DNA from: Podochytrium sp. JEL0797
Taxonomy: Eukaryota > Chytridiomycota > Chytridiomycetes > Chytridiales > Chytriomycetaceae
DNA length: 24,941 nucleotides
Assembly (NCBI GenBank): GCA_027596195.1
Contig: JADGJG010000298.1
Span: forward strand, 1 to 24,941
Reading direction: 5' to 3'
Below the pieces are notes generated by a model, which saw only the letters and a program-made list of their open reading frames with translations, had not been told where the DNA came from and searched no databases. Numbering within the stretch: the first letter of the stretch is position 1; each line of letters begins with the position of its first letter. This document shows, piece after piece, positions 1-10,937 of the stretch. A program made the position numbers and the translations under genes.

Positions 1-1535
1 TCCGTCCCAACCCTAGCCCCCCCAAACGCAACGTTAGCCCCCGGCTTCTTTCCTTCCTCCCAATACCCCATTACTCTGTCGAACTGGATCTTGTCAACCA
101 AAGGACCCACATTGCTGTCGTCTTCAAACGAGGGACCGACTCTCTGGGCAGCCGTGGCGACAACGAGTTGCGCCAAGAATTCATCGTACATGTCTTCCTG
201 GACAAACACACGCGTTCCGGCACAGCACACTTGCCCTTGATTGACATCAAATCCAGTCACACAAGATTCCACCGCGCGGGGAACATCCGCGTCGTTGAAC
301 ACAATCTGCATGCACTCCCAAGTTTAGAAAAACGCGTTGGAAAAAATGAAACAAAAGAACCTCACATTCGGACTCTTCCCCCCCAACTCCAACCCCACCT
401 TCTTCAAATTCGACTCCGCAGCCGCACGCATCACTTTCCTCCCGACCCCAACACTCCCCGTAAACGAAACCTTTCTCACCCCCATATGACGCGTGATAGC
501 CTCTCCAGCAACTTCTCCAAACCCAGAAACAAAGTTGACAACTCCGGCAGGAAACCCCGCCTCCACAACAAGTTGAGCGAGTTTGAGAGCCGAGAGCGGG
601 GTCTTTTCGGAAGTTTTGAGAACGAGCGTGTTTCCGGCGGCAAGAGCGGGAGCGATTTTCCAGGCGACCATGACGAGGGGGAAGTTCCAAGGCACGATCT
701 GACCAACTGTGCGTGTTGGAAAAAACGCGACACCGTCAATAAAAAACGGCGCATGCCTTCAAAAAATGCAAAGAAAAAAACTCACCAACACCAAACGGTT
801 CAGCCCGCGTATACGCATGCAACTCCGAATTCACATCAACCACCCTCCCATCAATCTTATCCGCCCACCCCGCAAAATATCTCAAATGATCCACAACCTG
901 TTTCAAATCCACATTCATGGCCTGCGAAAACGGCTTCCCATTATCACAGGCTTCAATGGCCGCGAGTTTCTCGGCTTCACGCTCCACCAGATTCGCGAGG
1001 TTGTAGAGCAGTTTCGAGCGTTCAGCGGGGGGAGTTTTGGACCAGGTGTTGGTGAACGCGGTTTGGGCAGCACGAACAGCGATATTCCTGGGATGCAAAC
1101 GACGGTTTGATTTTGCTTCGGGTTTGGCTGGGTGGGAATGCAAAAAACCAATTCAAACTCACACATCCTCAACCTGCGCCTCCGCAACGCTACAAATAAC
1201 TTCTCCCGTGTTTGGACACACGGTGTCGAATCTCTTTCCACTCACAGACGGGACAAATTCGTTGTTTATGAACAAGTTGGTCGGTTGGTTCTGCGGGTGT
1301 TGTCAGCACCAGCTATTATGGCTCGGGAAGAGGAACACACTACACAGTGACTCACCTCGGTGACTCTGCCGCCAGGGTGTTTGACGGTGATGAAATCGGT
1401 GGTGGGTGTCTGCGGGTGGTGGCACAGTCAGGATAACATTGCTTGCGAATCGCCAAGTGTCGCGCCAAGACAAGGGGAGAATGAAACAATCGATACCGTA
1501 GACGTTGATTTGGTGTCGACATGCGCACTGAGCAT
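1..1535 (-). CDS. Aldehyde dehydrogenase (NAD(P)+), 5' part, cut by window edge
   Basis: Oxidises aldehydes to carboxylic acids; the class resembles cytosolic or mitochondrial ALDH1/2. My model has six exons on the minus strand: 1535-1497, 1409-1356, 1290-1163, 1087-786, 706-366 and 305-1. The introns are 60-87 nt and the frame carries through all joins, giving about 389 residues of the roughly 500 usual. Seen in order: an N-terminal strand ([16 protein letters not shown]), VPWNFPL, the cofactor-binding FTGSVGVGR, the general-base glutamate in LELGGKSPN, and the catalytic cysteine in [11 protein letters not shown]. That motif is normally NQGQCCCAGSR; the first Cys is Val here but the central catalytic Cys is kept. 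The start (ATG 1535-1533, [13 protein letters not shown]) is the least certain part; it was chosen because its GTATCG donor gives the right phase. No targeting peptide is obvious. The gene is divergent from the SUMO-ligase paralog at 1845. Family call is very secure; substrate is unknown. Confidence 0.93.
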
Positions 1536-1844
1536 CTTTTGTTTGGTTTGCGTTGGATTTTTGAAGTTTTTTTCTCCAAAGAGAAAATACGAATCGAATC
1601 AAAACCTTTCGCCTTTTGAATCTCCCTTGCATTTTCTAATCACGCTCTTATTTCTCCCTCCTTGTTTTATTTTCATAATGAATGCTTTCAAATAATTTGA
1701 ATACCAACGACCTTCTTATCCACTTTCTCCCAATCTCATTCACCAACCCAACTGGGAAACGTTGTCACCGCCTCCGAAGTACAAAAAATCCTATTGTGTC
1801 CGATCGAAACAAACAAAAAACAAAAAAACAAAGTCAAAAATTCG
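1536..1844. promoter_or_regulatory. Divergent intergenic region (ALDH / SUMO-ligase paralog A)
   Basis: About 310 bp lie between the ALDH start and the ATG at 1845, so promoters for both genes should be here. The sequence is T-rich then A-rich, with an A-run (about 1807-1840) directly before the ATG at 1845. I see no clear TATA box. The call rests on gene orientation only. Confidence 0.45.
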
Positions 1845-4127
1845 ATGGCCGATCCGACTGCCGGCTCGGTCCTGACGCTGGCCGACTTGGTGCTGCTCAG
1901 AGCATTGATGGGCCGATGCGCCATCTCTTACGAGGCCCTGAAGCATCGCTTCGGACATCCGGACGGCATTAGGCTCTTCACCATGGACCAGCTCAAGGTC
2001 GTGATGAGGTGGTTGCATATCAACTTCAGGTGGCACATGGATCTGCGCATGCCACAATACCACCTGCCCAGTGGCATGCGCAAGCAGTTTGTGGTGGACC
2101 ACGTGCAGTGTCAGCTGTTTGGGAATGATCATCGGTGTGTTCTTTTTCCCTTATTCTTCCTCTATTCCTTTCATTTTAATTTTTAACTTCTATTCACTAA
2201 CCACAACCCAGCACCAACTCCACTGCTGTCACCGCCGCCTCCCTCAACATCCGCCAAGTCTGCGAATCCGTTTCCCACCTCCCCGCCACCGCGAGGCCTT
2301 TCAGCAAGCCCTTCACCAGGAGGCCCCTCGCTACATCTCCGTTCCTGTTCGCCATACCCCTGTTCACCGTGACCCGGTTCCCGCCCCAATTCAACCACCG
2401 ATTCCGGTTCTTAAACTGTTACGTCCCTCGGAACGCGTTGCAGCGCTTTACAAGTCCGTATTGGATCATTTGCCCGCCGATGCTGTGTTTTTGGCTGGCG
2501 TTCCCAAGCCGTGTGTGCCGCATCCGCACGCGCACGCGAATGTGTTGGATCCAGAGACACGGTCACCGCACCCACCCGTGAATCCAACTTCGTTAGACCT
2601 ACAACCGACCAAACCAGCACCACACGCGCAATCGACCCCAGATACGAAGCCGAATTCAGTTTCGATATCGGATCGCGATTTGATTGCGCCGTTGTTTGAA
2701 CGTGCGGGAATCGAACTCGACGTCGACGCGAGAGTCCGTGTCTGTGGAATCGAGTTGTTATTTGATATTGACCAAGGCGATTGTAGCTTCTCTCAAAGTC
2801 GATTCATCAAATGTGGGGGGCGTGAATGTTGCAGTTGGTGGCCCAAGCTCCGCAAACACCCAGAAATCAAACCCGAGACTCCCGGTGGTGCATTAGCATC
2901 AGTTGTGATGGAAAGCGGTCTAGAATGCGATAGAGTCGATTTGGTGGTGAAGGAATCCTCCTCCGATTCGAATGTTGGCGTCGATTTGGGTTCCTCGTCG
3001 AGCGTGTTGGATGCGAATTCGTCTACTGTTGCAGTCGAGAGTTCAGATTTGGGTTCCGGGTCGGACGTGTTGGCGAATCCGTTTGTTTTGGGGTCCGAGT
3101 CAGGCCTGTTTGTGGCGAATCCGTCTGTTACAGTGAAGAGTTCACCACACCCATCCCTCCTTGAGCCCATCAATTTCCCGACATTAGCTCCCGTGGCGCC
3201 TGCAGCGGAGCCGAAAACCTCTGGGGCAGCCGAGAGTGCGCCTCCGAGTCCGCTCCCATTGCCGCCCGTCAAGGCAGTCGCGGAGCCCCAAACTCCGAAT
3301 ATATCTCAGGTCGACGCAGCACCCACACCCATACCCGCGTCAGTTGCTGCGAGCCCCCCGCGTCTAGACTGGAAATCATGCAAAGACACAACCATCTTGC
3401 AAAGTCTCGTCCTCGAATCATGCGCTCGCGCGCCTCACGCATCTGCCAACACTTCCGCAAACACCCCCACCAACGACGACATCAGCGTGGGAGATTCCGT
3501 CGTTTCCTTCATCTGTCCACTGTCCCTCAAACGAGTCAAACATCCAGCGAGGGGAAGGAAATGCAAACACAAGCAAGCTTTTGACGCGGAGGTTTGTTCT
3601 TTGTTTTTTCCCGCTGATTTCTCATTTTCGCCCCTCCCCCCCCTTCCCCCCCAGATCTTTCTCGCGTTCAATGAGAACAAGGATATCTGGAAATTCGTCA
3701 TATGTAACCACCAAATAGACCAACCCGTGAGTTCCGTCCTCCCCTCCTCCACTCTTCGCCTGTAACCAACAGAAAATGCAGGACTTCCTCCTTGACAGTT
3801 GACACAGACGTGCTCCGCCTCCTCCACAAATACCCACACGCCGCCAAATGTATCATCCAATCCACGGGCCAAGACGCTCCCTTCACAAACCCGATTCTCG
3901 AGGTGGATCATACGCCCCAATCGGCACCGCCAAAGCGACCCATTTCGGAAGTGATACTGATTGACAGCGATTCGGATTCCGAAGAACCTCTGGCCAAGAG
4001 GCGGAATTTTTCGCCAGTGAAGGCCGTGGGCGTTGCAGCGGCGGAGGAGGGTGGTAGTGAGGAGTATGTCACGGAACGCACGGTGTTGGAGAGTGGGAAG
4101 GTGGTGGAAACGATTGTGATTGGTTGA
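1845..4127 (+). pseudogene. PIAS/Siz-type SUMO E3 ligase paralog A, apparently degenerate
   Basis: Tandem paralog of the gene at 4178. Exon 1 (1845-2134) encodes the same conserved N-terminal domain (LRMPQYHLPSGMRKQFVV) and splices to 2212. The SP-RING region (FICPLSLKRVKHPARGRKCKH) ends exon 2 at 3591, followed by exon 3 (3655-3726). Several lesions are visible against paralog B. The block matching B's proline repeats and PINIT-like region (about 1.2 kb) is missing. The frame entering from exon 1 does not match the frame of the central and SP-RING part, and stops at 2581. One stretch (about 2709-2880) is frame-shifted relative to B. The final CxxC of the zinc site reads WKFVIC, so one ligand Cys is lost. 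Seven extra bases after 3796 bring a stop at 3800-3802, cutting off the tail with the SUMO-interacting motif (ILIDSDSDSEE, still readable in another frame to 4127). A pseudogene or drifting copy is most likely. Sequencing error cannot explain all the lesions. Confidence 0.72.
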
Positions 4128-4177
4128 AGATGAAAAAGGAACTCTCAAACCCAAAAAATCAAAAAAAAATTTGATCA

Positions 4178-7100
4178 ATGGCCACCGCCGCTTCCCTCCT
4201 GACGGTGTCGGACGTGGTATCACTCACAGAAAGGATGAGCAGATGCGCCATCTCGCACGATACATTGAAGTATCGCCTCGGTTATCCAAACGGCATCGAA
4301 CACTTTACCTTGGAGCAGCTCAAAGTGATCATGCATTGGCTGCACAACCTGTTTAGGATGCGCTCGGATCTGCGCATGCCTCAATACCATTTGAGCAGCG
4401 GTATGCGCAAGTGTTTTGTGGTGAATTATGTGCAGCGCCAACTGTATGGGGACGATTTTGAGTGAGTTCTCCATCTCTTTTTCCCCCAATTATCTTATTG
4501 ATTTTTAATTTATTCTATTCACTACAACCTAACCAGAACAAACTCCGCCGTTGCCGCTGCCGCCCTGAACGTGCGTCGCGTCTGTGATTCGCTTGTCCCT
4601 GCCAATTCCCTCCCTCACCCCCGTCTTCTCAACCTTTTCGAACGCGATCCTGTCCGTGACTCAAATTCCCTTCCAAGAGGTTCTCGCGATGCCCCCACTC
4701 CTCGCAACCTTTTCGAACGCGTCCCTCTCCGTAGCCTTGATTCCCCTCCAAGAGCCCCTTGCGAATCCCCCACTCCTCGCAACCTTTTCGAACGCTTCCC
4801 TCTCCGTGGCCCTCGCGATGCCCTCATTCCTCTCAACCCTTATGAAGAACGCGCCTTTGGCGTCCCTGTCCGTGGCATTGCTTCCCCTCCAAGACAACCT
4901 AACAATGGTCCCACCCATGCCGACCCTCCCCCCGTCCGTGTCTCAACCTCCCCTCCCCGATGTCCTCGCGATGCCCCCAGTCTTCTCAATCCTTTCGAAG
5001 CCATCCCTGTCCGTGACTCAAATTCACCTCCAAGAGCCCCTCGCGATGCCCTTATTCCTCTCAACTCTTATGAAGAACGCGCCTTTGGCGTCCCTGTCCG
5101 CGCTCCTAATTCCCGTCCAAGAAAGGCCCCCAATCCTCGCAACTTTTTCGAAAGCGCCTCGCTCTTTGGCCGTAATTATATTACTAGAACTCCTCGCGAT
5201 TCCCCCATCCCTCGCCGCCGCCTTGACGCCCCCTCAAAAGACCCTCGCTATGGCCATTTTCTAAGCTGTTTTGAGCGCGCCCCCGCCTCCCCCGCCTCAC
5301 CAACCGATGCCAAAATGGCCCCCCTCCTCGCCAAGGTCCGCGAATGCACCGGAAACACGCACAGCCTCGTGGCCACCTGGAAGACTTCGTCGTCTCCACC
5401 CTCGCCCGATCCCTTCACCCTCAAGATGACCTCGTTGTCGTCCGCCTCGCCCGACCCCTTCACCCTCACCCTCCCACTCACACGTGACGCCCTCGAATCC
5501 GTCTTTGACTGTTCACAACCGGCAACCACCCTTGTTCGCCCGGGCCTCGTTGTATGGTGGCATTTTTACTCCACCACCGCAACACCATTGGCTGGAAACT
5601 GCTTTTTCTCCTTCAAATTCTTGCATTCAAACATTTATGTAGGAAACTTGGTGAGTTTTTATCGCCCCCCTCTTCCCACCTTTCTCCCAATATCCGCCTG
5701 AACACTCTGTGCAGCACTCCGACAAAATCGACCTCACCGAAACACTCCGCACTTACGCCCCCGCCATGCACCGAGACTTTCTCGCAAACCGCCCCGTGAA
5801 AGTCACTTTGTCTGTCAATTTTGTCAATCGCTTGAACATGGGCTCGATTCAGTCGGCGATTCTGGTTCATCAACGGTTACGTCCCGAGGAACGCGTCGCT
5901 GCGCTTTACAAGGCCGCGTTGGATCGTTTGCCTGCCGATGATGTGTTTATAGCTGCTGAGCCGAAGCCTTGTGCACCGCAGCCGCACGCGCATGCGAATG
6001 TGGTGGAGCCCGAGACACGCGCGCCGCACGCGCCCATGAATGCAAATTCTTTAGACCTGCATCCGACTGAGCCGGCACCACACGCGCAATCGACCCCAGA
6101 TGTGGACATGTACACGCAGCCGAATTCAGTTTCGATATCGGATGACGATTTGATTGCGGCGCTGATTTTTGAACGTGCGGATTCGAACTCGACAACGACG
6201 GGAGAGTCAGTGGCTGTGAAATCGGGTTCTGATCCGATTCCGGCCACGGCGATTGTAGCTACTCCCACATTCGATTTAGTAAATGTGGGAGCCGTGAATG
6301 TTGGAGTTGGTGGCCCATGCTCGTCGGATGCCCATAAACCGATACCCGAGACTCACGGTGGTGAATTGGCAACATTTGTGATGGGAATGGAAGCAGATGG
6401 TCTAGAACGCGGGAGTTCAGATTTGGGTTGTGCGTCGGGCATGGTCGTAGCGAATCCTTCTGCTTCAGTGGACGGTTCACCACACCCATCCTGTGATAAC
6501 ATTGCCTTCCTGGCAGCAGTGACAGTCGAGAGTGCACCTCTAAGTCCACTCCCATTGCCGTCCGTCAAGGCGGTCGTGGAACCCCAAACTCCGAATGTAT
6601 CTCAGGTCAACGCGGCGCCCATACCAATATCCGCGCCAGTTGCCGCGATTCCTCCGCGTCTGGACTGGAAATCATGCACAGACACGACCATCTTGCAAAC
6701 CCTCCTCCTCGAATCTTGCGCACGCGCGCCTCGCACATCTGCCACCGCTTCCCCAAACACCCCGACCAACGACGATATCAGCGTGGGAGATTCCGTCGTT
6801 TCCTTCATCTGTCCACTGTCCCTTAAACGAGTCAAACATCCAGCGAGAGGAAGGAAGTGCAAACACAAGCAAGCCTTTGACGCGGAGGTTTGTTTGTTTC
6901 TCTGTTCAGTTTTCAAATGAACCGCTCACATTTTTCTTCCCCAGATCTTTCTCGCGTTCAATGAGAACGAGGATACCTGGAAATGTGTCGTATGCAACCA
7001 CCAAATAGACCAATCCGTGAGTTCCTCTCATCCCCCCCTTCGCCTCTTAAACCACAAGACACAAAAACAGGACCTCCTCCTCGACACAGACATGCTCCGC

Positions 7101-7376
7101 CTCCTCCACAAATACCCACACGCCGACAAATGCATCATCCAATCCACGGGCCAAGACGCTCCCTTCACAGACGCGATTCCTGACGTGGACAAGACACCCC
7201 AATCGGCCCCGCCAAAACGACAACGACCCATTTCAGAAGTGATACTGATTGACAGCGATTCGGATTCGGAAGAACCGATGGCCAAGCGGCGGATTTTCTC
7301 GCCCGTGGTGGAGTATGTCACGGAACGCTCAGTGTTGGAGAGTGGGAAGGTGGTGGAAACGATTGTGATTGATTAA
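4178..7376 (+). CDS. PIAS/Siz-type SUMO E3 ligase (SP-RING), intact paralog B
   Basis: Probably transfers SUMO from the E2 (Ubc9) to nuclear substrates. Exons are 4178-4461, 4537-5650, 5715-6887, 6945-7016 and 7071-7376, with all phases consistent, giving 982 residues. Order: an N-terminal helical region of about 95 residues (LRMPQYHLSSGMRKCFVV), possibly SAP-like; a proline-rich linker of 25-residue repeats; a region with the position expected for PINIT, ending near LSVNFVNRLNMG; a long disordered Ser/Pro/Val stretch; then the SP-RING (VVSFICPLSLKRVKHPARG, then CKHKQAFD, then WKCVVCNHQ) split across an intron. The zinc ligands Cys, His, Cys, Cys are all present. The last exon carries a textbook SUMO-interacting motif, EVILIDSDSDSEE, as in other PIAS/Siz proteins. 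The start is 50 bp after the end of paralog A, so the promoter must be very short or lie within A. SP-RING and SIM assignments are firm; SAP and PINIT are weaker because the sequence is divergent. Confidence 0.85.
4631..5165 (+). repeat. Degenerate 75-bp in-frame tandem repeats in SUMO-ligase exon 2
   Basis: The string AACCTTTTCGAACGC recurs at 4631, 4706 and 4781, exactly 75 bp (25 codons) apart, and a decayed form lies near 5137. A second block containing TATGAAGAACGCGCCTTTGG occurs near 4840 and 5069, 228 bp (76 codons) apart. The encoded unit is roughly PRNLFERxPLR followed by SPPRAP, giving an Arg/Pro-rich linker. All spacings are multiples of three, so the array can expand or contract without breaking the gene. 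Paralog A lacks it. Confidence 0.85.
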
Positions 7377-8862
7377 AGAAAAACGAATAATCGACATCCT
7401 CGGATTCCTGCTCAACCTCGCAACTCATAATTCTCGATGTCTAAAATGGAACCACTACCGCGCGGGTCGCGATGTCGAATGGAGTGGATGTTTCAAAAAA
7501 GTCGGTCGATTGCGTCACAATTTCCTAATATGAGGACTTGAGAAGAACAAAAAATCGTGCGAGTAAGAATCGAATCAGAGTGATTAGGATAATGAGGAGT
7601 GCATAGGACAATCAATGGGGATTTTGAAGATACAGGCTTTGCCATGGGCGCCGAATAGAAATAATAAACACAAGTCACTTTGGAATACCCCCTTGAGAAA
7701 ACCATGATTCACCAAATTAAAAAATGTATTGTATTTTTGAAACCCGCTCACCCGCAGAAGCCTGGCAGAAACCTGGCATCCCTGAACACCAGCCATGACT
7801 TTTGAACCAATCTGTTTAGTATCAACGCGAAATTTGCCTCAGATCACTACCACAGATAGCTCCTTGTTTTGGCGGGTGGTTTCGAGCGTTGCCGCGTGAA
7901 GGATGGCTGTTTTTCCAGGCCGCGTCCAAGTTGAGCCGGAGTGTGGGGGAACACGTGGACTAGATTTGATAGCGATGCGAGAGGCCTGCATTGGAAGGAA
8001 AAAGAGTTATTTGAATCTTTTCTTCGCTAATTTGACGATGTATAAAAGGGTTAGTAAAAGGGAAATGTAAGGCTTTACGCGTAGTATGGATTTTTCTGTA
8101 CCAGTGCTCCCCTTGGACCAAAGACGTGCTGCAATGTGCGCCTGCGCCCGGAACACCCCGATCGAACAACTTCTTTGGTGATATGAGCCAGATCAATCAT
8201 GACAGCACTTTTCAATCACCTTCAATTCTGCGCCCTGGTTAACCAAACGCACGAATCCCCACGTGTCAGAGGAGTTTTGAAATCCCGCGCATTAAAAGCC
8301 GCAGTACAGTAATCATCTCGCGAAGTCTGACGTACACTTGTTATTAAATAAATAAAATGAGTTGGAGGTTTCTAGTGAAAGCACGTTTTTCTGAAAGTAA
8401 CGACTCGATGGTGTCGTTTGGGCTGTGTGTGTCAAAAACCATCTCAGTTTGATAAACGAGTCGCGGAATTGCCAAAGCCATGCGATATTCCGCCCCCAGC
8501 GATTAAAGTGAGTCACAATAGATTAGGCATCAATTGGCCGCCTTTTTTATAATCAAACCTCGCCGTTTTCTCTTATCCGAATTATAAATCGAGAGTGTCA
8601 ACAAATTCAAAAGAAAGGATGCCCTGCTCTCCTCACCAAGAAGCGTTATCAACATCACAAAAAGAGAACACACGCGCCTCCCTCGCCCAGAGATAAGCCC
8701 GAAATCGCAAAAAAAGCCGGGGAAACCACTATCAAAGGGTTCAAAATTTCGATTAAAAAAGCCCTCAATTATCGCAAATTGCGAAAAGTATCGCGCAATC
8801 CCATGATATCCGATATCAGCAGATTCGACAAAACCGCCCCCAACGCGAGATTAAAAAACAGC
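7377..8862. other. 1.5-kb spacer without recognisable genes
   Basis: Only short ORFs without splice-compatible continuation or familiar motifs are present on either strand. I see no tRNA-like cloverleaf, rRNA, transposon ends or direct repeats. Base composition becomes AT-rich towards 8300-8860, consistent with promoter DNA for the transporter gene downstream. A TATAAAAG string at about 8041 has no gene behind it that I can identify; an unannotated noncoding transcript is possible. Confidence 0.5.
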
Positions 8863-8870
8863 TATAAAAA
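8863..8870 (+). promoter_or_regulatory. TATA box of the acetate transporter gene
   Basis: TATAAAAA lies 65 bp before the ATG at 8935, followed by a C/T-rich stretch (about 8884-8930) typical of a start-proximal pyrimidine tract. Spacing and composition fit a core promoter. Confidence 0.6.
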
Positions 8871-8934
8871 GCCAGAGAGTGCCGCTCTTCAGCCCCCAGT
8901 CCAATCTTTTCTCCTCCAATCTCCAAACCTCAAG

Positions 8935-9672
8935 ATGCCCCACACCTCTCACTACGGAAACCCCGGCCCACTCGGCCTCTGCGCATTCGCCCTCACAACC
9001 TTCGTCCTCTCCATGTTTAACCTCCAAGCCGCCGGAATCACAACCCCGAACGTCATTGTCGGCCTCGCCCTCGCATATGGAGGCCTCGCCCAACTCTGCG
9101 CGGGAATGTGGGAATTTGCATGCGGAAACACGTTTGGTGCAACGGCTTTCACGTCGTACGGCGGGTTCTGGATCTCTTTTGGTCTCATTTTCATTCCCGG
9201 CTCTGGAATCCTCGAGGCGTTCACTGACGTGAACCAACTCGAGAACGCTTTGGGCCTGTACTTGCTCGGCTGGGCAATCTTTACAACGAGTGAGTATTTC
9301 TTTTGCTTTTGCCCTTGAATGCTCCCCCGTCTTCATCCAAACTGACGGTTCCAATTCCTAGTCATGCTCATCGCAAGTCTCAAAAGCAACCGCGTTTCAA
9401 TCACCCTCTTTGCCTCCCTCGCCGTCACATTCCTCCTCCTCTCCCTCGGAAAATTCCTCGTCCCCGCTAACGTCGACACCGCAACAATTTTCACCAAGAT
9501 GGGCGGTTACCTCGGTGTCTTCACGGCATGCGTGGCATGGTACAGCGCTGCCGGGCAGTTGATCAACAAGGAAACATCATATTTCGAGTTGCCTCAGTTT
9601 CCCATCGTGACGCCCGTGAGAGTGCAGAGGAAAGAGGAAATGGATGTGGAGACGGGGTCTCTTCAACATTAA
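8935..9672 (+). CDS. Gpr1/Fun34/YaaH-family acetate (monocarboxylate) transporter
   Basis: Plasma-membrane uptake of acetate or related short carboxylates, as in yeast Ady2/Ato proteins and bacterial SatP. Exons 8935-9289 and 9362-9672 are joined across a 72-nt intron (GTGAGT...CCTAG), giving 221 residues, normal for the family. The family signature NPGPLGL occurs near residue 8, followed at once by the first of six hydrophobic segments (LCAFALTTFVLSMFNL). Others include GLALAYGGLAQLCAGMWEFA, YGGFWISFGLIFIPG, GLYLLGWAIF, FASLAVTFLLLSLGKF and YLGVFTACVAWYSAAGQLI. The tail (VQRKEEMDVETG) is cytosolic in the family. The upstream reading frame is open but the ATG at 8935 is chosen because it sits just before NPGPLGL and 65 bp after a TATA box. 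Confidence 0.93.
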
Positions 9673-9694
9673 GTGCATAAAACCAAAACTATTT

Positions 9695-9700
9695 AATAAA
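9695..9700 (+). terminator. AATAAA polyadenylation signal of the transporter gene
   Basis: AATAAA lies 23 bp after the stop codon of the acetate transporter, with a T-run (about 9716-9722) behind it. This is the usual layout of a eukaryotic 3' end. Confidence 0.6.
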
Positions 9701-9931
9701 GCAATATATCAAAACTTTTTTTTGAATCTTTTTGTTCAATCTCGGGGTTTACTAAAAATTTGAGAGATGCCTCCAAATACGCGTCGTTTATTTTGGATTC
9801 GCTCATTTATTGAAAAAAATCACGCACACCAAAAAAGGAGAGAATTTTTTTTTGTCAATTCGATTTCAAATCCAACCTGCTGCGCCTTCCGCTTTCGATC
9901 CATCCCCCCCCCTCCCCACGAAAAGCGGAAA

Positions 9932-10864
9932 ATGGACACAAAGCAAGAACACGTCGCTCTCCTCATCCCAGCCACCCACCCCCACCCACCCCCACCACCC
10001 CCACGCTGCCCACACAAAAAGAAGCGCTGCTGCTTTGTCGCCCTCCTCGTTGTCGGCTGCATCGCCTGGCTCATCCTCAAACACATCTGCCCCCACTTCC
10101 GCAACGGTCACCACGGCTCCCACCACATCTGGGTCACCAACGGCACACTCGCAGAGCCACCAAAGGAGGTGCATTTGCACTTTGACAACGTGGTGGATGG
10201 GGAGTCGGTGTCTCTGTGGTGAGGAATTGGTCATCCTTTCGTGTGAATATTCCGACTGACTCATTCTCCCCTTTTCTCTTTCGTTCCTCTTTTCTCCAGG
10301 TTCCACAAGTACGAACGCGAGGGCAGACCACACCACGGAAACCCGGACGACAAGGACGAGGAATCGAAGAAAATGCATCCCCACGGTCACCCCCACGCCC
10401 ACCACCACCACCATCACCACGACCACAAGGGCGATGACAACAACGAGGAGCATGAAATGACGCGCGATGGAGACGACGATGGAGAACGCAAAAAGTGGTT
10501 CACGCGTTGCGCGCCAGATTCAGTCTCGGAGGGTGTGGCCAAGTTTGGTCCCAGGTAAATGAGCGCATCCCATCACACACACCCCTTTGGTTCCCATTCT
10601 GAGATTCTAAACACACGCGCTTTTCCAACTCCCAGCTGCGTGGACATTGTCGCCGCGTATGATGCTCTCGAGCCAGGTCACACGCTCACGTTCGCCTTGA
10701 TTGCCACTGGAAAGAAGGCTGACGACCATGAAGACGATGGGGACAAGGACGACGAGTTGAATGGACTCGACGAGGTCGAGTTGTTGCACCACGGACGTCG
10801 CTACTACACGTTGTCCAAGATTAAGCTCCACAAGCACCGTGAGGTTGAGGTTGTTGTTGTTTGA
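9932..10864 (+). CDS. Histidine-rich single-pass membrane protein, unknown function
   Basis: Not a family I recognise. Exons 9932-10218, 10300-10554 and 10636-10864 (two 81-nt introns) give 256 residues. The N-terminus is short and cytosolic-looking (a His/Pro run, then RCPHKKKRCC), followed by one membrane segment at about residues 31-48 (CFVALLVVGCIAWLILKH). The positive-inside rule suggests the long C-terminal part faces outside or the lumen. It contains a metal-binding-like cluster (HPHGHPHAHHHHHHHDH) followed by Asp/Glu-rich stretches, and ends in a compact Val-rich piece (KHREVEVVVV). A role in binding Zn, Ni, Cu or Fe is inferred from composition only. The next gene, 73 bp downstream on the same strand, is a FetA-like ABC ATPase. 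The ATG at 9932 is preferred over the earlier in-frame one at 9767 because it follows a pyrimidine-rich leader and directly precedes the cytosolic segment. Confidence 0.75.
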
Positions 10865-10937
10865 AGTGTTTTTATATTTCTTTCTTTGTATTATATTTCC
10901 TTTTTTTTCAAAAAAAACTTGAGTCGAAAAAGCCTCA

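Noticed and set aside
2071..3765. 564-aa continuous ORF as the complete product of paralog A
   Set aside because: It begins inside exon 1 in the wrong frame and reads through two introns that align with spliced introns in paralog B.
4584..5264. 226-aa ORF overlapping SUMO-ligase exon 2
   Set aside because: It is open because the 75-bp repeats are multiples of three; the other frame joins upstream and downstream exons correctly.
8779..8934. N-terminal extension of the acetate transporter
   Set aside because: It covers the TATA box and pyrimidine leader; family members start just before NPGPLGL.
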